This document shows positions 1-5,880 of a stretch of DNA of 8,052 nt, piece by piece. Source of the stretch: Candidatus Pollutiaquabacter sp. (GTDB lineage: Bacteria; Bacteroidota; Bacteroidia; AKYH767-A; 2013-40CM-41-45); the NCBI GenBank assembly GCA_903854075.1, contig CAINVI010000135.1, positions 1-8,052 of the forward strand. The letters run 5' to 3'. A program made the translations under genes and the position numbers. Numbering within the stretch: the stretch's first letter is position 1; every line of letters starts with the position of its first letter. The notes below the pieces were generated by a model, which was not told the origin of the DNA, made no database searches, and saw only the letters and a program-made list of their open reading frames with translations.

Positions 1-817
1 CGGGAATGAGCGTTAGGCTGATAAAGAATTTACGGCTCTTGGTAAAGGAAAAAGTGTGCAGATAGCCGGCGTTGATGCCGTAGAGAACGAAGGAGAAATC
101 GGTAATCGCCTCCGACTTGTCGAAGTTGCTCTCAAATTGTTCGGTGAATAGGGCGCTGTCGGATTGGTACTCGGCCATGGAAAAAGAAAGACCGGTAGTG
201 AAGGTTCCGGCGCTTTTTTTCTGTCGCTCGAGTTGCCATATGGCGGCTATATTACTGAAGCGGCGGTGGTTGAAGCCATAGTTCAACGTAGCATAATATA
301 TAGACGAGCGAACGTCGTTACGGAAGGGGTAAATATCAGTGGCAGGATTAAAGTCCGGATTAAAGTACTCCGGATTTTTCATGTAGTAGCCTTGTGTGTT
401 TTGGTAAAAATTTCTGAACCAAAATTTCCTGGTAGTTAATCCGAAGCCCACGCTTTTCATTTTCGTGTATCCTTTTTCAGGCACACCTGTTCTTCCGAAG
501 GACGAGGTGTATTCGAATGTGAGCCATTTGTAATCCAGTCCGACACCAAAACTGGTTGGCAGGTTGGTGGCGAAGGTCAGCGGATTCCCTTTTTTATCCA
601 CGGCCGAAATCTCGTTTCCTGCGGAGGCTGATACCAGCGTCACCACCAAATTATCGCGGAAACTTTTTATATAGTTGGTGTCGTAACCGGGATCCTTGTA
701 GGAAGTATCCTGTCCGTATGCAGCCGGTGCTCCGAAGAATACATAAAGGACAACACAGATCGTAAAAATCTTGTCTAGTTCAAAGACACGTATGATCGCT
801 GTGGGAAATGTTCGCAT
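1..817 (-). CDS. DUF4421 family protein, outer-membrane-associated (3' end off the window)
   Basis: This is an open frame of 272 codons from an ATG at 817 that runs off the left edge, so the C-terminus is missing. The first 36 residues form a signal peptide: a polar start, a hydrophobic stretch (FTICVVLYVFFGAPAA) and a probable cut near AYG-QDT. The mature part starts with SFRDNLVVTLVSASAGNE and continues with alternating aromatic strands such as FGVGLDYKWLTFEYTSSFG and YTKMKSVGFGLTTRKFWF, the look of an outer-membrane beta-barrel. I recognise this as the DUF4421 pattern of Bacteroidota, whose function is unknown. No other in-frame start lies nearby. The gene follows the XRE/S24 repressor gene on the same strand after 69 bp. 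A 7-of-8 promoter match (TATCTTCG on the minus strand, 828-835) would leave a leader of only a few bases, so co-transcription with the repressor is also possible. Confidence 0.8.
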   Translation of the reverse strand, partial: MRTFPTAIIRVFELDKIFTICVVLYVFFGAPAAYGQDTSYKDPGYDTNYIKSFRDNLVVTLVSASAGNEISAVDKKGNPLTFATNLPTSFGVGLDYKWLTFEYTSSFGRTGVPEKGYTKMKSVGFGLTTRKFWFRNFYQNTQGYYMKNPEYFNPDFNPATDIYPFRNDVRSSIYYATLNYGFNHRRFSNIAAIWQLERQKKSAGTFTTGLSFSMAEYQSDSALFTEQFESNFDKSEAITDFSFVLYGINAGYLHTFSFTKSRKFFISLTLIP

Positions 818-843
818 ACTGATGACGCGAAGATAAACATCTC

Positions 844-870
844 CTGAAAATCGTGTTTACGTGTTTTCAG
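844..870. repeat. Small inverted repeat between repressor and DUF4421 genes
   Basis: CTGAAAA at 844-850 pairs with TTTTCAG at 864-870. An inner CGT/ACG pair (852-854 and 859-861) closes a four-base loop. Read on the minus strand it lies just downstream of the repressor stop codon, but no run of U follows, so it is not a convincing terminator. It could be an attenuating stem or a protein-binding dyad. Confidence 0.35.
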
Positions 871-886
871 TGGCGCCTTCCGGCAG

Positions 887-1687
887 CTATTCGAGCGAGG
901 TGCGCATGTTCTGGATTTCTTTTTCCAGTCGAGAAAATTTTTCCAGCAGATCGTTCTTTTGTACGCCTTCATCCGGCAGCTCACTGCTCAGGTAATTACA
1001 GAATTTCCATACCTCGCGAACGTCCGTCACCGGAATCTCGTACGGATCGTATTCCGGATTAAGAGATTTCAGCAGTAACGTCCGGTTTTTGCGTATCTGA
1101 TTGAAGGCGATTTTGAAGACGATGCCATCGTCCTGAGTAAGTATGACGTAGCCGGTTCCGTCCTTGATATCGTTCCAGTTTTCTACGTATTCGCCGATCA
1201 CGTATGATTTATCGGGAATCGGCAGCATGGAGTCGCCGCTGATCTGGAACATGCGGTATTTCCGCTCTGCAAACAGGATGGGTAATTGGAAAGTAGGCAG
1301 TTTCTTAATGAAGTCCGGATCTGCAAAGCCGCTCTTGTAGCCGGCTTTTGCCCTCAGCGGAACCACTTCGATATTTTCCCGATTGTTATTGTCGACCGTA
1401 GTCGCCAGTACGCGGAGGCGCGCGCCGGTCACATATACATCGTTGCCGCGTTCCAGTTCGTTCAGCTGAAAATCTGATAGCTTGCTCAAGTCCAGTTTCA
1501 CCAGGGTGTCGATAGATACTTTGAAGTATTTCGAAAAAGCGATCAGCATATCCAGCGTCGGATTCTTGATACTGCCGTTCTCGTAACTGTTTAGCGTGGA
1601 ACGAGAAACGTCCAGTTCGTTCGCGACGATGTCTTGCGTTCGGTTACGGCGCTGGCGGAGTAGCTTGATGTTGTTGTTGAAGAACAT
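887..1687 (-). CDS. XRE-family HTH repressor with peptidase S24 (LexA/CI-like) domain
   Basis: This 266-residue putative transcriptional repressor probably self-cleaves. Residues 6-62 form a Cro/CI-type helix-turn-helix (IKLLRQRRNRTQDIVANELDVS, SRSTLNSYENG). After a linker, residues 108-230 form an S24 domain. It holds an Ala115-Gly116 pair in RAKAGY, the position of the LexA cleavage site, the nucleophile Ser153 in GDSMLP, and the general base Lys192 in GIVFKIAF. The Ser-Lys spacing of 39 lies in the range known for LexA, UmuD and CI. The last 20 or so residues (245-266) are charged heptads that look like a short coiled coil. The gene is divergent from dinB, and a palindrome covers its own promoter. 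From this I infer autoregulation and control of dinB, with cleavage on RecA-filament stimulation as in LexA. It could instead respond to another stress, since S24 repressors of this form are common in Bacteroidota and mostly uncharacterised. Confidence 0.88.
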   Translation of the reverse strand: MFFNNNIKLLRQRRNRTQDIVANELDVSRSTLNSYENGSIKNPTLDMLIAFSKYFKVSIDTLVKLDLSKLSDFQLNELERGNDVYVTGARLRVLATTVDNNNRENIEVVPLRAKAGYKSGFADPDFIKKLPTFQLPILFAERKYRMFQISGDSMLPIPDKSYVIGEYVENWNDIKDGTGYVILTQDDGIVFKIAFNQIRKNRTLLLKSLNPEYDPYEIPVTDVREVWKFCNYLSSELPDEGVQKNDLLEKFSRLEKEIQNMRTSLE

Positions 1688-1706
1688 GTTTGGTGCATTT
1701 TTCGCC

Positions 1707-1734
1707 GCTACCCCGCGCCTCCGCGGGAGCTTTT
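1707..1734. other. GC-rich stem-loop in the repressor mRNA leader
   Basis: CCCGCG at 1712-1717 pairs perfectly with CGCGGG at 1722-1727 around a four-base loop. GCT/AGC (1707-1709 and 1728-1730) extends the stem past a two-base bulge. On the plus strand TTTT follows, as in an intrinsic terminator. On the minus strand the hairpin sits about 20 nt before the repressor ATG and shows GAGG in the loop. It could modulate repressor translation or stop antisense transcription. No gene to its left on the plus strand would need it as a terminator. Confidence 0.45.
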
Positions 1735-1795
1735 AGTGCCCACGGTGGCGCAACGGTTGCAGCGTGTCATTGAACAATCAAAAACTGTTACGGTG

Positions 1796-1826
1796 CAAAT
1801 ATAATGACTATATTATGATCATGCAA
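1796..1826 (-). promoter_or_regulatory. Bacteroidota-type promoter of the repressor gene
   Basis: On the minus strand TATATTTG (1803 to 1796) matches the TAnnTTTG -7 consensus exactly. A TTG (1826 to 1824) lies 20 bp upstream as the -33 element. Transcription would start near 1790 and give a leader of about 100 nt that includes the GC-rich stem-loop. The palindrome at 1811-1839 covers the -33 box and most of the spacer. Confidence 0.65.
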
Positions 1827-1839
1827 TATGATTGTAATA
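1811..1839. promoter_or_regulatory. Candidate operator palindrome between repressor and dinB
   Basis: The arms TATTAtgATCAT (1811-1822) and ATGATtgTAATA (1828-1839) are inverted copies with 10 of 12 positions paired, separated by five bases. The size and symmetry suit a dimeric HTH repressor. The site overlaps the repressor promoter. It also covers TATGATTG (1827-1834), a 7-of-8 match to the plus-strand -7 element that could start dinB transcription. One bound dimer could therefore shut both genes. This is a prediction from symmetry and position. Confidence 0.55.
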
Positions 1840-1850
1840 CAACCAGACTT

Positions 1851-1941
1851 CAGTCGGCAGTCCTCGGTCTGCAGTCCTCAGTCCTCGGTCTGCAGTCCGA
1901 CTGCCGACCGCCGACTATCTACTACTAACCGTTGACTAACT
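1851..1941. repeat. Degenerate tandem heptamer array in the dinB leader
   Basis: The 91 bp just before the dinB ATG divide exactly into 13 units of seven bases. The first seven units are GTC-type (CAGTCGG, CAGTCCT, CGGTCTG, CAGTCCT, CAGTCCT, CGGTCTG, CAGTCCG). Later ones are GAC-type, the inverse orientation (CCGACTG, CCGACCG, CCGACTA), and they grow more degenerate towards the ATG. Within the array a 20-bp block is repeated perfectly at 1858-1877 and 1879-1898. GTCGGCAGTC (1853-1862) and GACTGCCGAC (1899-1908) form a perfect 10-bp inverted repeat. The array would lie in the 5' leader of dinB if transcription starts at the operator. Confidence 0.75.
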
Positions 1942-3096
1942 ATGAACACAATCGTCCACATGGACCTCGACGCTTTTTTCGTTTCCGTCGCCTGTCTGGA
2001 GAATTCGGCATTGCGGGGAAAACCCGTTATCATCGGCGGATCCGGCGATCGTGGCGTGGTATCGGCCTGCAGTTACGAGGCCCGTGCCTTTGGCGTACAT
2101 TCTGCCATGCCGGTAAAATTGGCCCGGCGTCTTTGTCCGGACGCGCTGTTTGTCCGTGGTGATCACGATCGTTATTCTTATTATTCCAATATCGTCACCG
2201 AGATCATCGAAGAGAGCGTTCCGCTGTATGAGAAATCCTCTATCGACGAATTCTACCTTGATCTTACCGGTATGGATCGTTTTTACGGATGCTATGCTTG
2301 GGCCACCGCGTTGCGTCAGCGTATTACCAAAGAAACCGGTTTGCCGATCTCGTTCGGGCTGTCGCCGAATAAGACGGTTTCCAAAGTAGCTACCGGCGAG
2401 GCCAAGCCCAACGGACAACTTCGTGTTGATCAGGGAACCGAAAAGGGATTCCTGGCACCGCTCAGTATCAGCAAGATCCCGATGGTCGGTGAGAAGACGT
2501 ATCGACTGCTGCGCAGTATGGGTGTTGAACATATTCGTACGCTACAGGAAATGCCGGTGCAATTAATGGAACGCGTTCTTGGTGATAATGGTATTGTCAT
2601 CTGGAAGAAAGCGAACGGTATCGATCCGTCGCCGGTCGAACCCTATACTGAACGCAAATCGATCAGTACCGAAATGACCTTTGAACAAGACACGATCGAT
2701 GTTCATCGGTTGCGGAATCTGATAGTCGGCATGACGGAGAAACTGGCGTTTCAGCTGCGGGCGGAAGACAAGGTCACGTCGTGTGTCACAGTGAAAATCC
2801 GGTATTCGAATTTCGATACTCACACTACGCAGTCGCGTATTTCGTATACAGCCTGTGACCATACGCTGATTGCTCGTGCCAAGGAGCTGTTTGATAAACT
2901 GTACAACCGTCGTTTACTGATCCGCCTGATCGGTGTGCGGTTCAGTCATTTGGTGGGGGGCGGTTATCAGATCAATCTTTTCGAAGACAGCGAAGAGACG
3001 ATACGTCTTTATCAGGCGATGGACAAGTTGCGAAACCGTTTCGGCGAAGGTGCCGTACGGCGTGCTGCCGGATTGAACCGACGGGGGATGCGTTAG
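1942..3096 (+). CDS. dinB: Y-family DNA polymerase IV (translesion)
   Basis: This 384-residue error-prone polymerase copies past damaged bases in the cytoplasm. The palm carries the metal ligands Asp8 (HMDLDAFF) and Asp102-Glu103 (SSIDEFYLD). Phe13 sits where the ribonucleotide-excluding steric gate is expected. Further family motifs are YEARAFGV (residues 45-52), the finger/palm block GLPISFGLSPNKTVSKVAT (133-151) and the thumb HhH-like region KIPMVGEKTYRLLRSMGV (178-195). The little-finger domain follows at about 238-340. QINLF (343-347) fits the beta-clamp-binding motif, and a 37-residue basic tail follows it. The length is normal for DinB. The start is the first ATG and agrees with the conserved N-terminus; no Shine-Dalgarno is seen. 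The gene is divergent from the S24 repressor, which suggests damage-inducible control. It could also be described as UmuC-like, because the repressor has a UmuD-type fold, but the length and motifs fit DinB best. Confidence 0.95.
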   Translation: MNTIVHMDLDAFFVSVACLENSALRGKPVIIGGSGDRGVVSACSYEARAFGVHSAMPVKLARRLCPDALFVRGDHDRYSYYSNIVTEIIEESVPLYEKSSIDEFYLDLTGMDRFYGCYAWATALRQRITKETGLPISFGLSPNKTVSKVATGEAKPNGQLRVDQGTEKGFLAPLSISKIPMVGEKTYRLLRSMGVEHIRTLQEMPVQLMERVLGDNGIVIWKKANGIDPSPVEPYTERKSISTEMTFEQDTIDVHRLRNLIVGMTEKLAFQLRAEDKVTSCVTVKIRYSNFDTHTTQSRISYTACDHTLIARAKELFDKLYNRRLLIRLIGVRFSHLVGGGYQINLFEDSEETIRLYQAMDKLRNRFGEGAVRRAAGLNRRGMR

Positions 3097-3130
3097 CACT
3101 GAACAATGACCAGGTAACAGAGAATGGCAT

Positions 3131-3156
3131 ACGATTTGTACCTTGTCATCAGGTAC
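3131..3156 (+). promoter_or_regulatory. Possible promoter and adjoining inverted repeat before the T9SS gene
   Basis: ACGATTTG (3131-3138) matches six of eight positions of the -7 element, with no clear -33 partner. It overlaps the inverted repeat GTACCT (3138-3143) / AGGTAC (3151-3156). The repeat has a seven-base loop and no T-run. It may be the 5' end of the next mRNA or a weak end to the dinB transcript. If transcription starts here, the upstream in-frame ATG at 3124 cannot be used. Confidence 0.3.
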
Positions 3157-3174
3157 GAATACAATGCGAAAAAA

Positions 3175-3783
3175 ATGATCAGGACGTGCTTGCTGCTGTT
3201 GTTGTTGGTCCGTTGCGCTGCTGGCACATCGGCGCAGTCGGTAGTTGCCTTGGACGATTTTTCCGCCCTTGAAAACGACGGGTATGTTTATTTGTCATGG
3301 ACACTACGGGCCGGGAGTACATGTAATGGGATTCAAATTCTGCGTTCGGTAGATTCACTGACCTTTACACAAGTCGGCGAAATTCCCGGTGTCTGCGGCA
3401 GCAACTCTTCCGCACAGCGATATAGCTTCGTTGATTCTTTTCCGGCAGTCAACCGGAATAATTATTACCGGCTGGAGCTTGGTGGTATCGGTATTTCTGA
3501 AACGATTATTGTTCGGGTAATCGGCTATGCTGAAAGTGCAGTGGTCGTTTTCCCCAATCCAATGCCGGGTCGGGCGGAATTATGCAGCCGCCGAACCGGT
3601 ACCGTGGAAGAGAAGGTAGAAGTAACGGACAGTTTTGGAAGAACATGCTGGTCGGGCAGTAGTGCGGGAAGTTGTGTTGAAATCGATCTGACGCAGCTGC
3701 CAGACGGACTTTATTATTTTTCGGTTATCGGTCGGGGTGGTCAGAAATTATCGCGGGGAAAGCTGTTAAAGGTGAGCCGGTAA
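3175..3783 (+). CDS. Small secreted protein with FN3-like domain and T9SS sorting tail
   Basis: This 202-residue protein is predicted to cross the inner membrane by Sec and the outer membrane by the type IX system. I chose the ATG at 3175 because it gives a clean signal peptide (MIRTCLLLLLLVRCAAGTSAQ). The in-frame ATG at 3124 would add 17 polar residues before it. Residues 25-115 form a beta-rich domain of fibronectin-III appearance (YVYLSWTLRAGS, IQILRSVDSLTFTQVGEI, YYRLEL). Residues 121-202 are a typical T9SS type A sorting domain: VVVFPNP, a VEVTDSFGR strand, LPDGLYYFSV and a basic end (KLSRGKLLKVSR). Almost no cargo remains besides the FN3-like module, so it is probably a small surface or secreted adhesin-like or structural protein. 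Its partner is unknown. Cys50 and Cys74 may form a disulphide. It lies 78 bp downstream of dinB but is probably unrelated to it. Confidence 0.85.
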   Translation: MIRTCLLLLLLVRCAAGTSAQSVVALDDFSALENDGYVYLSWTLRAGSTCNGIQILRSVDSLTFTQVGEIPGVCGSNSSAQRYSFVDSFPAVNRNNYYRLELGGIGISETIIVRVIGYAESAVVVFPNPMPGRAELCSRRTGTVEEKVEVTDSFGRTCWSGSSAGSCVEIDLTQLPDGLYYFSVIGRGGQKLSRGKLLKVSR

Positions 3784-3915
3784 TTTTTAAAATTCAAGTA
3801 CGAGTTTGAGACCATTCCGGTACACTGAATGAGCGTACATCCTTATGTTCGATTGTAATAAGTGAATCTTAGTGTTTAGTGTAGATTACCTATAATAGCT
3901 CCCTCAAATGGCCTT

Positions 3916-3923
3916 TAAATTTG
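3916..3923 (+). promoter_or_regulatory. -7 promoter element before the zinc-ribbon gene
   Basis: TAAATTTG is an exact match to TAnnTTTG, followed by a T-rich stretch. No TTG lies at the expected -33 distance, so this rests on one element. A start near 3930 would give a leader of about 70 nt to the ATG at 4003, or about 25 nt to the GTG at 3955. Confidence 0.45.
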
Positions 3924-4002
3924 TTTTTTCAACATTTTCGATTCAGACGAGACCGTGGAGAAGAACCTATTTCCAACACATACGAAGTTTACTCAGCGTA
4001 TC

Positions 4003-4194
4003 ATGCTGATTGTTTGTAAGCTGATCGGCCACCAATGGTCGTACAAAAATTATGAGATGACGTTGAAGGATAACGGTGACGAGCAGGACTACAAGTATTC
4101 CCGACGTTGTCATCGGTGCAATAATCGGGAAGTTTTTCGTTCGGATTCAGAAGGGTGGCAACCCTCTGAAACGTCTTCTCGCCCCACCCTTTAA
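4003..4194 (+). CDS. Small zinc-ribbon-like protein (DUF1660-like)
   Basis: This 63-residue protein has four likely metal ligands: Cys5, His10 in LIGHQW, and Cys36 and Cys39 in CHRC. The order CxxxxH...CxxC, with GH.W near the N-terminus, is seen in small DUF1660-type proteins of bacteria and phages, which have no known function. I chose the ATG at 4003 because such proteins begin a few residues before the first Cys. A GTG at 3955 would add 16 residues without obvious features. The C-terminal 15 residues are polar and probably disordered. The gene stands alone between two intergenic gaps. A hairpin lies inside its 3' end (4148-4168: CAG-A-AGGGT / ACCCT-CTG). An alternative pairing, AAGGGTGG (4151-4158) with CCACCCTT (4184-4191), excludes it. 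Neither is followed by a T-run. Confidence 0.6.
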   Translation: MLIVCKLIGHQWSYKNYEMTLKDNGDEQDYKYSRRCHRCNNREVFRSDSEGWQPSETSSRPTL

Positions 4195-4236
4195 TCGTAT
4201 TTTCTCTCATTTTCTCGTCTCAACAACTTCATTCGT

Positions 4237-4266
4237 TTTGAGGTGCAATACTTTTTTCTATTTTTC
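4237..4266 (+). promoter_or_regulatory. Possible promoter of the membrane regulator gene
   Basis: TTTG (4237-4240) and TATTTTTC (4259-4266, seven of eight positions of TAnnTTTG) are 18 bp apart. The leader would be only about 15-20 nt to the ATG at 4290. That start has no Shine-Dalgarno but lies in an A/T-rich stretch, as is usual in Bacteroidota. Confidence 0.35.
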
Positions 4267-4289
4267 AATCACTTTTAATATTTTATAAA

Positions 4290-5744
4290 ATGTATTTGTT
4301 CAGTGCAGGTCGATCCTGGTGTTGGTTGCTGGTAATGTGTTGGCTGGTAGGAGGAGACCTCAAGGCTGAAAATATAATCGGTTCGCGTATTACTACTTCT
4401 GATTTCTGGCGGCGCATTCATCCCTATAATATCGTACGTTACCCGGTGCCGGATACCACACCGGGAAGAAATTATTTCGGTAGTTTTCAATTGTTTCGGG
4501 ATCCTACAAAAGGATGGTTGCTGGTTGGCGATGGCAACGGACAAGTATGGGTATTGAACAGGGATTCGTGCTGGGAAAAAAACGATACTACCATTTGCTT
4601 TGGCTATAATTTTGGAGCGCTGGTAATGCCCGGCCCGCGGAAGTACGGCGGCTATGGATACTGGCGAACTACCGGAATGCTATTGGATTATGATTGGAAT
4701 ATCCACGAATGGTCTGCACTCCGGCAATCCCGTGAAATACCTGTTTCCGATGCTGCGCACAATTTCTTTGATCAGAAAGATTCCTTGTTGTACCAGCTGG
4801 GATCCTATGCACGGAACGGGATGATTGAGAATGAGGTGGCCCTGACGGACTCCTTATATGCCTTGGACCTTCGAACCCTGCAATGGAAGACTTTGGGCCG
4901 CATCAATCCCGACTTGCAGAAAATGTTCGGGATGACAAATGGTATCTCGTTGGCGTACGCTTTTCCAAACAGCAATGGGGTTTTATGTCTTGAGGGACAT
5001 GTGGGTTATTTCATTTTTATTGATTACAAAAATCGAACCTGTACTTTTTTAAATAATGAATTGTCGACACAATTGGAACTTTTGCGCAGGCATCTGGGTG
5101 ATGTAGTGGCTACTGATTATGGATTAATGACCTTCGAGCGAAAAGGATTTACCATCATTGATAGTATATCCTGGGAAGTTTTGTTGAAAAATCCGGAACG
5201 TGTCATGCCGTTACTTGCGCCTCAAAAATCTGTTAGCCAAGCATGGCTGTATAGTGTACTTGGTGGTGCAGTGCTGATATCGGCGGCGTTACTTGGGTTT
5301 CGCCGAAAAAATAATGCGGCCAAAATGGAAAACCCATCGAACGATGATCCACAAAGCCAGCTCGATGCAGAACGCGCTGAAAACGTCACCGGCCCGCAAA
5401 CTATGGAAGTAATCGATCCGGTGTTGATCCTATCAGAAAATGGCTTCCTTACTTTTTCCGGAAAAGAAATGCGATTTTTTACTGCTCAGGAAAAACAGGT
5501 GCTTCGGCTGCTCGTTGAAAAACGTCGCAACAATGAAGAATTGTCGACTATAGAACTGAATGAAGCGCTATCCATTGATCAGCGCTCTACAGACGTGCAG
5601 AAGAAAGTCCGCAGCGAGTTGGTTAAATCGATTAACCGCAAGTTTCAGGAGTTGGGCTTTGATGCGGAGGCGGTGCAGCGCACACGCCAGGAGGACGATC
5701 GTCGCATCGTTACCTATATCCTTGATGCTTCGATAAGCTGCTAA
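4290..5744 (+). CDS. Membrane-anchored one-component regulator: periplasmic sensor, C-terminal winged-helix-like domain
   Basis: This 484-residue protein belongs to no named family that I can identify with confidence. Residues 1-26 are a signal peptide (CWLLVMCWLVGGDLKA, then EN). Residues 27-312 look like a beta-propeller or kelch-like periplasmic domain, with repeated short strands ending in Trp (GWLLVGDGNGQVWVLN, YALDLRTLQWKTLG, CLEGHVGYFIFIDYKN, FTIIDSISWEVL). One transmembrane helix follows at 317-337 (AWLYSVLGGAVLISAALLGF), then FRRKN, a positive stop that puts the rest in the cytoplasm. Residues 340-380 are a charged linker. Residues 383-480 resemble a winged-helix DNA-binding domain: FFTAQEKQVLRLLVEKR, a second helix near IELNEALSI, a candidate recognition helix STDVQKKVRSELVKSINRKF, and a C-terminal hairpin around DDRRIVTYILD. 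I infer that an outside signal is passed directly to DNA. A role in signalling without DNA binding remains possible. The target is unknown, but the operator-like boxes just downstream are candidates. Confidence 0.7.
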   Translation: MYLFSAGRSWCWLLVMCWLVGGDLKAENIIGSRITTSDFWRRIHPYNIVRYPVPDTTPGRNYFGSFQLFRDPTKGWLLVGDGNGQVWVLNRDSCWEKNDTTICFGYNFGALVMPGPRKYGGYGYWRTTGMLLDYDWNIHEWSALRQSREIPVSDAAHNFFDQKDSLLYQLGSYARNGMIENEVALTDSLYALDLRTLQWKTLGRINPDLQKMFGMTNGISLAYAFPNSNGVLCLEGHVGYFIFIDYKNRTCTFLNNELSTQLELLRRHLGDVVATDYGLMTFERKGFTIIDSISWEVLLKNPERVMPLLAPQKSVSQAWLYSVLGGAVLISAALLGFRRKNNAAKMENPSNDDPQSQLDAERAENVTGPQTMEVIDPVLILSENGFLTFSGKEMRFFTAQEKQVLRLLVEKRRNNEELSTIELNEALSIDQRSTDVQKKVRSELVKSINRKFQELGFDAEAVQRTRQEDDRRIVTYILDASISC

Positions 5745-5750
5745 TCATTA

Positions 5751-5860
5751 CACCTGTTTTTCACCTATTTCACCCATTCTTTTGTCGATTCCGATGAATT
5801 GATTTACAACTATTTGCAATCGATTTAGGTGATCTACACCCGATTCACCCGAATTCACTT
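5751..5860. repeat. Two clusters of CACC boxes at near helical spacing, plus a 21-bp-period direct repeat
   Basis: CACC boxes start at 5751, 5762 and 5771. Three more start at 5837, 5846 and 5856, the last as CACT. Within each cluster the spacing is 9 to 11 bp, about one helical turn. TCACCTA (5761-5767) is the inverse of TAGGTGA (5826-5832). Between the clusters AATTGATTTA (5797-5806) recurs as AATCGATTTA (5818-5827), 21 bp later. The arrangement looks like protein-binding sites, but no protein can be assigned from sequence alone. Confidence 0.4.
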
Positions 5861-5880
5861 GATGGAACTGTATTTGCTTG

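Noticed and set aside
164..439. A 91-residue plus-strand frame within the DUF4421 gene
   Set aside because: The minus-strand frame has a signal peptide and family pattern across the same bases, while this one has neither.
1851..1941. A CRISPR-like array before dinB
   Set aside because: Units are 7 bp, contiguous and degenerate, with no spacers and no cas genes nearby.
1936..2532. A 198-residue minus-strand frame opposite dinB
   Set aside because: It lies wholly antisense to a well-conserved polymerase gene and shows no recognisable domain, so it is a shadow frame.
3124..3174. An N-terminal extension of the T9SS protein from the ATG at 3124
   Set aside because: The 17 extra residues are polar and would bury the signal peptide; the likely transcription start also lies downstream of that ATG.
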